Source of the DNA: CAVIQK01 sp963644945
GTDB taxonomy: Bacteria > Bacillota > Clostridia > Christensenellales > DTU072
Reading direction: 5' to 3'
DNA length: 17,415 bases
Assembly (NCBI GenBank): GCA_963644945.1
Contig: CAVIQK010000015.1
Location: 1-17,415 of the forward strand
The notes below the pieces were generated by a model. The model saw only the letters and a program-made list of their open reading frames with translations, was not told the origin of the DNA and made no database searches. The translations under genes and the position numbers were made by a program. Shown piece after piece: positions 8,651-16,574 of the stretch; position 1 is the stretch's first letter, and each line of letters opens with the position of its first letter.

Positions 8651-8679
8651 ATTTTGACGGATGCCGTCTTTTTTGTCAA
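8651..8679 (-). promoter_or_regulatory. pnuC promoter with palindrome in the spacer
   Basis: The minus strand has a perfect TTGACA (8674-8679), a 17-bp spacer and a weak CAAAAT (8651-8656). The spacer contains GACGG-CAT-CCGTC (8656-8668), a 5-3-5 inverted repeat touching the -10. That is a good place for a repressor or activator. Predicted start is near 8644, giving an 85-nt leader. Confidence 0.6.
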
Positions 8680-8688
8680 ATGTTTTTC

Positions 8689-8717
8689 TTTACCTTGGCA
8701 CCGATTTTTGTTATACT
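8689..8717 (+). promoter_or_regulatory. Promoter of the GNAT gene (extended -10)
   Basis: TTTACC (8689-8694), a 17-bp spacer and TATACT (8712-8717) with an extended -10 TG at 8709-8710. The predicted start (about 8724) coincides with the ATG, implying a leaderless mRNA. Confidence 0.6.
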
Positions 8718-8723
8718 CTCTAT

Positions 8724-9260
8724 ATGAATATATCGTTTAACACCAATCTCGACAAAGAGAATTTGTCAAAACTAAAAAGACTTTACAAAAAATCTTTCCC
8801 GAAATCCGAACTAAAACCTTTCTCTCTTATTGAGAAGAAAGTAAAAGACGGCACCGCAGAAATATGCGGAATATTCGGTGACGGTATCTTTTCGGGACTA
8901 ATGATAAATGCAAAATACGGCGATATTGTTTTGATAGATTACCTTGCAATAGATCCCGATTTTCAAAACAAAGGCATAGGCTCTACCGCCTTAAAACTTC
9001 TTTTTGAAAAGTATCCGTCAAGTAGAATTATTCTTGAAATCGAGGCAACGGACATCGATGTGCCGGACCTTGAAAATCGCAAAAATCGCAAGAATTTTTA
9101 TTTACGCAACGGGCTTAAAGTCATGCCCTACAAAGTTGACCTTTTCGGAGTCGAGATGGAGATTTTAACTTTTGGCGGGGATGTCGATTTTAAGGAGTAT
9201 TTTTCACTACAAAAGCACTATCTCCCTATAAATATCGACAAAAAAATTATTCTTCTTTAG
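8724..9260 (+). CDS. GNAT family N-acetyltransferase
   Basis: This 178-residue protein carries the GNAT acetyl-CoA-binding motif A (LAIDPDFQNKGIGSTAL, about residues 74-90). A motif-B-like NFYLRNGLK, near residue 125, corresponds to the FYxxxGF element. The acceptor substrate is unknown. I chose ATG 8724 because the fold begins right there and the promoter sits directly upstream. An in-frame ATG at 8661 would add 21 hydrophobic residues and lies upstream of that promoter. The 3' end overlaps the convergent EamA gene by 14 bp with no terminator visible. No Shine-Dalgarno is present. Confidence 0.85.
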   Translation: MNISFNTNLDKENLSKLKRLYKKSFPKSELKPFSLIEKKVKDGTAEICGIFGDGIFSGLMINAKYGDIVLIDYLAIDPDFQNKGIGSTALKLLFEKYPSSRIILEIEATDIDVPDLENRKNRKNFYLRNGLKVMPYKVDLFGVEMEILTFGGDVDFKEYFSLQKHYLPINIDKKIILL

Positions 9261-10266
9261 GTTTGTTCTCGTCTTCGACGTTTTCTTCGTCTTCACGAGT
9301 TTCGTGGGTTTCGGTATTTTCGATTTTTTCTTTTCGTTTGTTTTTGAACTTTTCAAGTCTTTTACAAATCGAATCTCCACGTTCACTCAATATAATCGCA
9401 AAGAACAACACGACGAATCCGCATATTAAAAACGGTGTAAGTTTTTCATCCCCTAGAAGGACCGAAAACAAAGTGCCGAACACTGCTTCCAAAGATAGAA
9501 TTATGGATGTTTCTTCGGGGGTTGCATATTTTTGTCCGATAAGTTGACCTGTTTGGGTAAAAAGCGTACACACTATCGCAAGATAGACGAGTCGCCACCA
9601 AGCATCCCCTTCTATCTTAAAAGCGCCCGAGCCGTATTTAGGCAATTCGTAGCAAAGAGTGAGGAGCGAGAATATGACCGCCACCGTAAAAACTTCTATT
9701 GCGAGCATACATCTAGGATCTTCATGCTCATCGTTATATTTTCCGATAAAAATCATTTGGAAGGCATAAAACAGTCCCGAAATTATCGTGAGTATATCGC
9801 CTATCCACTGATTTCCGCCCGTTTCGTCTTCCGAAGAATAAGTCACCAAAAACACTCCGACGATGCAGACGACAGCCGCCAAAATGTTGTATATTTTTAT
9901 CTTTTTCTTAAAGCCTACCCACAGCAAAAACGGACAGAATATAACATAGACAGCCGTCAAAAATGCGTTTTTCGATGCGGTTGTATAGACTAGCCCCAAG
10001 GTTTGGAAGAAATAGGCAAGCGCTAGTATTACACCAAGCACAATGCCCCTAAGTATGGTCTTTTTTGACGATTTTATAATTCTACGAAAAGATCCCAAAA
10101 AGAGAATAACTCCGGCTATCGAAAATCTAAAAGTGATTACAAAAAAAGTGGGGAGCGTCGATATCGCTTGTTTTAATACGATAAAAGACGACCCCCAAAT
10201 AATGGTCGAAATCAAAATTAGGAACACGCCGAGTAAATGTTTTTTCTGATCTCTGTTGTTTTCCAT
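9247..10266 (-). CDS. DMT-superfamily transporter with two EamA domains
   Basis: This 339-residue inner-membrane permease has about ten transmembrane helices in two EamA repeats (about residues 12-145 and 158-292). The family opening IIWGSSFIVLKQAI and the second-repeat end SLEAVFGTLFSVLLGDE are visible. Relatives export metabolites or amino acids, and the substrate is unknown here. The last 40 or so residues form a highly charged, low-complexity tail that most EamA proteins lack. It starts 2 nt after the uvrA stop with no Shine-Dalgarno, so it is probably translated by coupling as the third gene of a uvrB-uvrA operon. Its stop overlaps the GNAT stop on the other strand. Confidence 0.9.
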   Translation of the reverse strand: MENNRDQKKHLLGVFLILISTIIWGSSFIVLKQAISTLPTFFVITFRFSIAGVILFLGSFRRIIKSSKKTILRGIVLGVILALAYFFQTLGLVYTTASKNAFLTAVYVIFCPFLLWVGFKKKIKIYNILAAVVCIVGVFLVTYSSEDETGGNQWIGDILTIISGLFYAFQMIFIGKYNDEHEDPRCMLAIEVFTVAVIFSLLTLCYELPKYGSGAFKIEGDAWWRLVYLAIVCTLFTQTGQLIGQKYATPEETSIILSLEAVFGTLFSVLLGDEKLTPFLICGFVVLFFAIILSERGDSICKRLEKFKNKRKEKIENTETHETREDEENVEDENKPKEE

Positions 10267-10268
10267 AT

Positions 10269-13085
10269 TTACACAAGCATCTTTTTGAGATATTCGCCCG
10301 TTGCGGAATCGGGATTTTTCGCAACTTCTTCGGGACTTCCGGTTGCAATGACTTCTCCGCCACCGTCGCCACCGTTGGGACCTAGATCTATAATGTGATC
10401 GGCGACTTTTATGACGTCAAGATTATGTTCGATAACTACTACGGTGTTGCCCGCATTTCTAAGTCTTTCTAGCATCAAAACCAGTTTTTCGACGTCGGCA
10501 ATATGTAGTCCTGTTGTCGGCTCATCCAAAATGTAGAGAGTTTTTCCGGTACTTCTTTTTGACAACTCCGTCGCAAGTTTTATTCTTTGCGCTTCTCCGC
10601 CCGAAAGAGTGGTTGACGGTTGACCGAGTTTTATATACCCGAGTCCCACTTCGTCAAGCACCTTGATTTTGTTGTAAATTTGCGGTATGTTTTCAAAGAA
10701 TTTGACCGCTTCGGATACAGTCATATCCAAAACGTCAAAAATCGATTTGCCTTTGAACTTGACTTCTAAGGTTTCTCTATTATATCTCTTCCCACCGCAA
10801 ACCTCACACGGAACATAGACGTCCGGAAGGAAATGCATTTCGATTTTTATGACACCGTCTCCGGAACAATTTTCACAGCGACCGCCTTTTACGTTGAATG
10901 AAAACCGCCCTGCTTCGTATCCCCTTGCCTTGGCATCGGGGGTTTTAGCAAAAAGCGTTCTTATTGCCGTAAAAACTTCGGTATATGTGGCAGGGTTGGA
11001 CCTAGGAGTTTTGCCTATGGGGCTTTGGTCTATCGCTATTACCTTGTCAAAATATTCGGCTCCTTCTATCGATGTAACTAGTCCTTCTTTTAGTTTTGCA
11101 TTGTTTAGTTTGTTCGCCATATAGGGGTACAGTACACCGTTTATAAGGCTTGACTTTCCGCTACCGGATACACCTGTTATTGCCGTAAAAAGTCCTACGG
11201 GAATATCGACATCGATGTTTTTAAGGTTGTTTTGTCTTGCGCCTTTTATCTTTATAAATCTGCCGTCCGAAACCACTCTTTTTGACGGAACGGGGAGACG
11301 TTTTCTTCCCGAAAGATAATCGCCCGTAATCGATCTCGGAGCATTCATTATATCTTCTACACTACCTTCTGCGACGAGTTCTCCGCCGTTGATTCCGGCT
11401 CCGGGGCCTATATCGATAATGTGATCGGCGGCTCTCATCGTGTCTTCGTCATGCTCTACTACGATTAGAGTGTTGCCGAGATCTCTTAATCTTTTCAGTG
11501 TAGATAACAACTTGTCGTTGTCTCTTTGATGCAGTCCGATGCTCGGCTCGTCCAAAATATAAAGGACACCGGTAAGTCCGCTACCTATTTGGGTAGCAAG
11601 TCTTATTCTTTGACTTTCTCCGCCCGAAAGAGTGGCGGCGGATCTTGCCAAAGTCAAATAATTGAGTCCTACGTCATTTAGGAATTTTACTCTTTCTTTC
11701 AGTTCCTTCATGATGGGTTTAGCAATTATTTGATCTCTATTGTTTAGTTCGAGATTTTCAAAGAATTTCATCAACTCGACCATAGATAAACTAGATACTT
11801 CATGTATGTTTTTGCCACCGACGGTTACCGCCAAAGCCTCTTTTTTGAGTCTTTTTCCATGACATGTCGGGCATTCTTTTTCGATCAAAAGTTTTTCTAT
11901 CTCGTTTTTCATCCACTCGGACGAAGTTTCTGTGCGTCTTCTGAGAAGATTGGGGACAATTCCCTCATATTTGGAGCGGAACCTGAGAGTCCCCGCTTTC
12001 GAACGGTAATCGACGTCAAACATTTCTCCGTTGTTGCCGTATAAAATTACGTCTTTGATATTTTGAGGCAAATTTTTCCACGGAGTATCTAGCGAAAAAC
12101 CGTATGCTTGAGACAAAGATTCAAGTTGGTTTATCAAAATTCTGTTGAAGTCAAATTGCCAGTTGGTGGCTTTCAATGCGCCATCTCTCAAAGACAAGTT
12201 TTCGTCATCTATTAGTCTGTCTAAATCAATATCGTCCTTATATCCTAGACCGGTGCAGTCGGGACAAGCACCGAAAGGGTTGTTAAAGGAAAATGTCCTA
12301 GGGGCAAGTTCGGGGATATTTATACCGCAGTCGGGACAAGAATAAAGCGTAGAATAAAGTTTTTCTTCACCTGCATAGTCGATAATAACAAGACCTTTGG
12401 CTATCTTCAAAGCGAGTTCTACACTGTCGGTCAATCGGCGATCTACACCCTCTTTCAAAATGAGTCTGTCAACCACGACATACAAATCGTGTTTTTGTTT
12501 TTTGTCGAGTTCGACTTCGTCTTCGGCGGTATAAAATTTGCCGTCGATTTTGAATCTTTGATACCCCTCTTTTATAAACTCCGCAAGTTGGGTATGATAG
12601 TCGCCTTTTCTGCCTCTCACGAAAGGAGCCATAACCATAATCTTGGTTCCGTCGTCGTGAGATTTGATCATATCGATGATTTGGTCTATCGATATACTTT
12701 CGATAACTTTTCCACATTTCGGGCAATGCGGTACCCCAATCCTTGCAAAAAGGAGCCTTAAATAGTCATATATCTCCGTAACGGTGCCTACTGTGGAACG
12801 GGGGTTTTTGCTCGTCGTCTTTTGATCTATCGATATTGCGGGGGACAATCCTTCGATAGATTCCACTTGCGGTTTGTCCATTTGTCCAAGGAATTGTCTT
12901 GCATAACTTGACAAACTTTCGACATATCTTCTTTGTCCTTCGGCAAAAATCGTATCGAAGGCAAGACTAGATTTTCCGCTACCCGAAAGTCCCGTAATAA
13001 CTACGAATTTATTACGAGGAATAGTGACGTCTATATTTTTGAGATTGTGCTCTTTTGCACCTTTTACAACTATGTTGTCTATCAT
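10269..13085 (-). CDS. uvrA: Excinuclease ABC subunit A (UvrA)
   Basis: UvrA is the damage-sensing ATPase of nucleotide excision repair. As a dimer it scans DNA and loads UvrB. This copy is 938 residues, normal for the family. It has two ABC modules: Walker A GLSGSGKSS (32-40) and a second GVSGSGKSS in the C-terminal half, with signatures LSGGESQRIRLATQ and LSGGEAQRIKLATE. Zinc-binding cysteine pairs are visible in CPDC...CPDC (about 250-280) and CENC...CEVC (about 735-765). I prefer ATG 13085, two bases after the uvrB stop, because MIDNIVVKGA matches the family N-terminus. A TTG at 13091 would overlap uvrB by 4 bp. Translational coupling to uvrB is likely. Confidence 0.98.
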   Translation of the reverse strand: MIDNIVVKGAKEHNLKNIDVTIPRNKFVVITGLSGSGKSSLAFDTIFAEGQRRYVESLSSYARQFLGQMDKPQVESIEGLSPAISIDQKTTSKNPRSTVGTVTEIYDYLRLLFARIGVPHCPKCGKVIESISIDQIIDMIKSHDDGTKIMVMAPFVRGRKGDYHTQLAEFIKEGYQRFKIDGKFYTAEDEVELDKKQKHDLYVVVDRLILKEGVDRRLTDSVELALKIAKGLVIIDYAGEEKLYSTLYSCPDCGINIPELAPRTFSFNNPFGACPDCTGLGYKDDIDLDRLIDDENLSLRDGALKATNWQFDFNRILINQLESLSQAYGFSLDTPWKNLPQNIKDVILYGNNGEMFDVDYRSKAGTLRFRSKYEGIVPNLLRRRTETSSEWMKNEIEKLLIEKECPTCHGKRLKKEALAVTVGGKNIHEVSSLSMVELMKFFENLELNNRDQIIAKPIMKELKERVKFLNDVGLNYLTLARSAATLSGGESQRIRLATQIGSGLTGVLYILDEPSIGLHQRDNDKLLSTLKRLRDLGNTLIVVEHDEDTMRAADHIIDIGPGAGINGGELVAEGSVEDIMNAPRSITGDYLSGRKRLPVPSKRVVSDGRFIKIKGARQNNLKNIDVDIPVGLFTAITGVSGSGKSSLINGVLYPYMANKLNNAKLKEGLVTSIEGAEYFDKVIAIDQSPIGKTPRSNPATYTEVFTAIRTLFAKTPDAKARGYEAGRFSFNVKGGRCENCSGDGVIKIEMHFLPDVYVPCEVCGGKRYNRETLEVKFKGKSIFDVLDMTVSEAVKFFENIPQIYNKIKVLDEVGLGYIKLGQPSTTLSGGEAQRIKLATELSKRSTGKTLYILDEPTTGLHIADVEKLVLMLERLRNAGNTVVVIEHNLDVIKVADHIIDLGPNGGDGGGEVIATGSPEEVAKNPDSATGEYLKKMLV

Positions 13086-13087
13086 AA

Positions 13088-15055
13088 TCAAAGTTCTTCC
13101 AATTTTTTCCTAAGTAGGTCTATCTTGTCTCTCAAAACAATTGCCCCTTCAAAATCGTATTGTGATGCGGCGACTTTCATAAGGGCTCTTAGTTTGTCGA
13201 TTTCTTTGTATATCTCTCTCTTGTCTTTTACCTCTTTCGGCAAAGTTTCTTCTGCTTTCTTGGTAATCTCTATCGTGTTTTTAATCTCTTTTATAATGGT
13301 TTTCGGGACAATGCCATGCTCTTTGTTGTAAGCCTTTTGGAGTGTCCTTCTGCGCTCGGTTTCGTCTATCGCTTCTTTCATACTGCCGGTGACGGTATCG
13401 GCATACATGATGACTCTGCCTTCTGCGTTTCTTGCGGCTCGCCCTATGGTCTGAATAAGGCTTGATCTACTTCTCAAAAATCCTTCTTTGTCCGCATCGA
13501 GTATTGCGACAAGTTTGACTTCCGGCATGTCAAGACCTTCTCTTAGTAGGTTGATGCCTACCAAAACATCGAATTCGCCTCTCCTTAGTGCCGTTATTAT
13601 GTTGATTCTTTCAAGTGCCTCTATATCGCTATGCATGTACGTAGTTTTTATTCCACGCTCTTTTAGATATAAAGTAAGGCTTTCCGCCATCTTTTTGGTA
13701 AGAGTGGTGACGAGGACTCTGCCACCGGACTCTATCGTGTGATTTATTTCGGTAATCAAATGGTCGATTTGATTGGTCGTGGGTACAATTTCGATTTCGG
13801 GATCGACAAGACCTGTCGGACGCAAAATTTGTTCGACAACTTGTCCCGCTTCGTCAAGTTCATACTGTTGCGGTGTCGCACTCATACAAATCATTTGGCT
13901 GAATCTCTTGTTGAATTCGTCAAAATTGAGTGGTCTGTTGTCGAAAGCCGACGGCAGTCTAAAACCGTATTCGACTAGGTTTTGTTTTCTTGCTCTGTCC
14001 CCGTTGTACATACCCCTTATTTGTGGAAGAGTTATGTGGCTTTCGTCTATAAACAACAAGAAATCGTCGGGGAAATAGTCCATCAAAGTGAACGGCGGAT
14101 CGCCTGCCTTGCGCCCGTCAAAATATCTCGAATAATTTTCTATTCCGGACGTATAACCTATACCTCTAATCATCTCCAAGTCATAACTTACACGTTCTCT
14201 TATTCTTTGTGCCTCGATGAGTTTGTTGTTATCCTTAAAATAAGCCTCTCTTTCCACCATATCGCAATAGATTTGGTTGAGAATATCTTCTAGTCCGTCT
14301 TCTTTTACGACATAGTGAGTTGCAGGGAATATTGCAGTGTGGTTGAGTGTCGAAATGGTTTTGCCGGTAGTTATATCGAACTCGGATATTCTTTCGACGG
14401 TATCACCGAAAAACTCCACTCTTATGCCAATGTTGGAAAGGTGCGAAGGTGCGATTTCTACAATGTCGCCCTTGACTCTAAACGTCGATCTCACGAAGTC
14501 AATATCCGATCTTTTGTATTGGATGCCCACTAGTTTATCGATAAGCACGTCCCTATCCAATTGATCGTCCGGACGAATAGAAATCATCCTTGTAAAATAT
14601 TCTTGCGGTTCGCCTAGTCCGTATATGCACGATACGGATGCGACTACAATAACATCTCTTCTTTCGCCAAGCGACGACGTTGCCGAATGGCGAAGTTTGT
14701 CTATTTCATCATTGGTTTCGATTTCCTTCTCAATATAGGTATCGCTTCGGGGAATATATGCCTCGGGTTGGTAGTAATCGTAATAAGATACAAAATATTC
14801 TACTCGATTTTCGGGGAACAATTCTCTCAATTCGTTACAAAGTTGAGCGGCAAGAGTCTTGTTGTGAGCAATAACCAAAGTCGGCTTGTTGACTTTCTCT
14901 ATGACCGATGCCATAGTATAAGTTTTGCCCGATCCGGTGACACCAAGAAGAACTTGCGTCCGCAAGCCGTCCTCTATCCCTTCGACGAGTTTTTGAATGG
15001 CTTGCGCTTGATCGCCTTTTGGTGAATATTTGTCGCTTAACTTAAATCTTTCCAT
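13088..15055 (-). CDS. uvrB: Excinuclease ABC subunit B (UvrB)
   Basis: UvrB verifies damage after UvrA loads it and recruits UvrC. At 655 residues it is the normal length. Visible features are Walker A GVTGSGKT (38-45), the damage-probing beta-hairpin region (SYYDYYQPEAYIP, near residue 92), the helicase motif FIDESH, motif VI with QTIGRAARN, and a C-terminal UVR domain (about 615-655) for contact with UvrC. uvrC is not in the window. The gene is first in a uvrB-uvrA-EamA operon. Its strong promoter (15065-15093) leaves only about 3 nt before ATG 15055 and there is no Shine-Dalgarno. No GAACNNNNGTTC LexA box is seen. Confidence 0.98.
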   Translation of the reverse strand: MERFKLSDKYSPKGDQAQAIQKLVEGIEDGLRTQVLLGVTGSGKTYTMASVIEKVNKPTLVIAHNKTLAAQLCNELRELFPENRVEYFVSYYDYYQPEAYIPRSDTYIEKEIETNDEIDKLRHSATSSLGERRDVIVVASVSCIYGLGEPQEYFTRMISIRPDDQLDRDVLIDKLVGIQYKRSDIDFVRSTFRVKGDIVEIAPSHLSNIGIRVEFFGDTVERISEFDITTGKTISTLNHTAIFPATHYVVKEDGLEDILNQIYCDMVEREAYFKDNNKLIEAQRIRERVSYDLEMIRGIGYTSGIENYSRYFDGRKAGDPPFTLMDYFPDDFLLFIDESHITLPQIRGMYNGDRARKQNLVEYGFRLPSAFDNRPLNFDEFNKRFSQMICMSATPQQYELDEAGQVVEQILRPTGLVDPEIEIVPTTNQIDHLITEINHTIESGGRVLVTTLTKKMAESLTLYLKERGIKTTYMHSDIEALERINIITALRRGEFDVLVGINLLREGLDMPEVKLVAILDADKEGFLRSRSSLIQTIGRAARNAEGRVIMYADTVTGSMKEAIDETERRRTLQKAYNKEHGIVPKTIIKEIKNTIEITKKAEETLPKEVKDKREIYKEIDKLRALMKVAASQYDFEGAIVLRDKIDLLRKKLEEL

Positions 15056-15064
15056 ACCAAAACA

Positions 15065-15093
15065 ATTATATATCCAAGACTTTTTCTCGTCAA
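15065..15093 (-). promoter_or_regulatory. uvrB operon promoter
   Basis: The minus strand has TTGACG (15088-15093), a 17-bp spacer and a perfect TATAAT (15065-15070). The start is predicted near 15058, three bases before the uvrB ATG. A near-palindrome (15089-15102, minus strand GACAACCGATTGAC, two mismatched pairs) overlaps the -35 and could be an operator. Confidence 0.78.
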
Positions 15094-15246
15094 TCGGTTG
15101 TCACGTCTAACAAAAGTATAATGCAGTAAGGAAAATCAAAACTCAAAATTCTGCATCTCGCAAAAATCTAAAACAATGCCGTTTGGGTTGCCGTATTTAT
15201 ATTTTATGGACACTAAACTTATATTTTTATAAAATACAATTCCAAC

Positions 15247-15281
15247 AAAAAAGTTTTGAAAAAATGATTTCAAAACTTTTC
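15247..15281 (-). terminator. Intrinsic terminator of the coaX-hom operon
   Basis: A perfect 13-bp stem (AAAAGTTTTGAAA/TTTCAAAACTTTT, 15249-15280) with a 6-nt loop and a T-run on the minus strand, 8 nt after the hom stop. The stem is A/T-rich and symmetric, so weak activity on the other strand is possible. Confidence 0.85.
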
Positions 15282-15287
15282 TTCGGT

Positions 15288-16559
15288 TTAATTTTCTATT
15301 CTTATTAGACTTTCTACTTTCTTGACTACCCCGAGTTTTTCTATCTCTTTGAGGGCTTCTTTTATCTTCTTTTCGTAAGTCTTGTGGGTGATAACCGATA
15401 TTTCTGCGACGGAGTTTTCTACCCCTAGTTGCTGAACGACATTTATGGAGATTCCGCTTTTTGCGAGTTTGTTGCTTATTTCCGCAAGCACTCCGGGACG
15501 ATCTGCAACGGCTATTCTTACATAATATTCGCACTCGAAATCTTCCACGAACTTTGTCTTGGCGTTCTTTTTCAAATGCAAATAATCGCTTTGCGGTTTG
15601 TGGGTTGCGGCGAACACGATGTCCGACACAATCGCCGATCCGGTCGGAAGATCGCCTGCGCCCTTGCCGTATAGCATAATATCGCCGACGTTGTCGCCCT
15701 CAATGAAGACGGCGTTGAAACTTCCTTTGACACCTGCCAAGGGATGGTCGGATCTTATAAATGCGGGATGCACTCTTGCTTCGATTTTTCCGTTTATGTT
15801 TTTGCCTATTGCCAAAAGTTTTATCGTATAGCCCATTTGTCTTCCGAACACGATATCTTTGGTCGATACGTTGGAAATGCCCTCACGATAGACGTTGGCG
15901 ACAGGGACTCTCTTGTGGAAAGCCAGTGTTGACAAAATCGACAACTTATAACTGCTGTCGAACCCGTCGACGTCGGACGTGGGGTTGGCTTCGGCATAAC
16001 CTAGTTTTTGCGCTTCGCTAAGAGCCACATTGTAATCGGTGCCTTCGTCGGTCATTTTGGACAAAATATAATTGGTTGTGCCGTTGACAATGCCTTTTAT
16101 CGACAAGATTTCGTTGCCTTGCATGCTTTCGGTGAGTGTCCTTATTATAGGCACTCCGCCGACACAAGATGCCTCGAAATAGAGTCCTGCCTTTCCTTCT
16201 TTTGCCGCTGTTTGTAAATCTTCCCAATTTTTCGAGAACATTTCTTTGTTGGCGGTAACAATGCTTTTGCCTCGTTTCAAAGACTCGACTAGAAAGGTTT
16301 TTGCAGGCTCAATACCGCCGAAAAACTCTGCGACGATAGAAATGTCGTTATCGTCTAAAACGGTGTTTATATCGGTAGAAACGATGCTTGGATCTATTCC
16401 TAGCGCTACGGCTTTGTCGATATTTCTTTCAATGATGCGTTTTACTTCGATTTCTACGCCGTAATTCTTTTTAATTTGCTCTTTTTGTGCTTGCAATATT
16501 CTGTAAGTACCGCTCCCGACGGTGCCAAGTCCCAGCAAAGCAACATAGACTTTTTTCAT
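15288..16559 (-). CDS. hom: Homoserine dehydrogenase with C-terminal ACT domain
   Basis: Hom reduces aspartate semialdehyde to homoserine with NAD(P)H, the branch point to threonine and methionine. The 423-residue cytoplasmic protein has the nucleotide-binding GLGTVGSG (10-17), VTANKEM, ASCVGGVPII, GIVNGTTNYILSKM, and the catalytic region GYAEANPTSDVDGFDSSYKL. A C-terminal ACT domain (about 347-423, beginning VRIAVADRPGVLAEIS) normally gives feedback control by threonine. Start is ATG 16559 with AGGATAGGG upstream. It lies 15 nt after coaX and ends in the terminator at 15247-15281. No threonine-specific leader is seen before it. Confidence 0.97.
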   Translation of the reverse strand: MKKVYVALLGLGTVGSGTYRILQAQKEQIKKNYGVEIEVKRIIERNIDKAVALGIDPSIVSTDINTVLDDNDISIVAEFFGGIEPAKTFLVESLKRGKSIVTANKEMFSKNWEDLQTAAKEGKAGLYFEASCVGGVPIIRTLTESMQGNEILSIKGIVNGTTNYILSKMTDEGTDYNVALSEAQKLGYAEANPTSDVDGFDSSYKLSILSTLAFHKRVPVANVYREGISNVSTKDIVFGRQMGYTIKLLAIGKNINGKIEARVHPAFIRSDHPLAGVKGSFNAVFIEGDNVGDIMLYGKGAGDLPTGSAIVSDIVFAATHKPQSDYLHLKKNAKTKFVEDFECEYYVRIAVADRPGVLAEISNKLAKSGISINVVQQLGVENSVAEISVITHKTYEKKIKEALKEIEKLGVVKKVESLIRIEN

Positions 16560-16574
16560 GTTTTTTCCCTATCC

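Noticed and set aside
8661..8723. Upstream ATG start for the GNAT gene
   Set aside because: It would add 21 residues resembling a random hydrophobic stretch, and the best promoter lies inside that extension.
13086..13091. TTG start of uvrA overlapping uvrB by 4 bp
   Set aside because: Possible, but ATG 13085 gives the typical UvrA N-terminus and needs no rare start codon.
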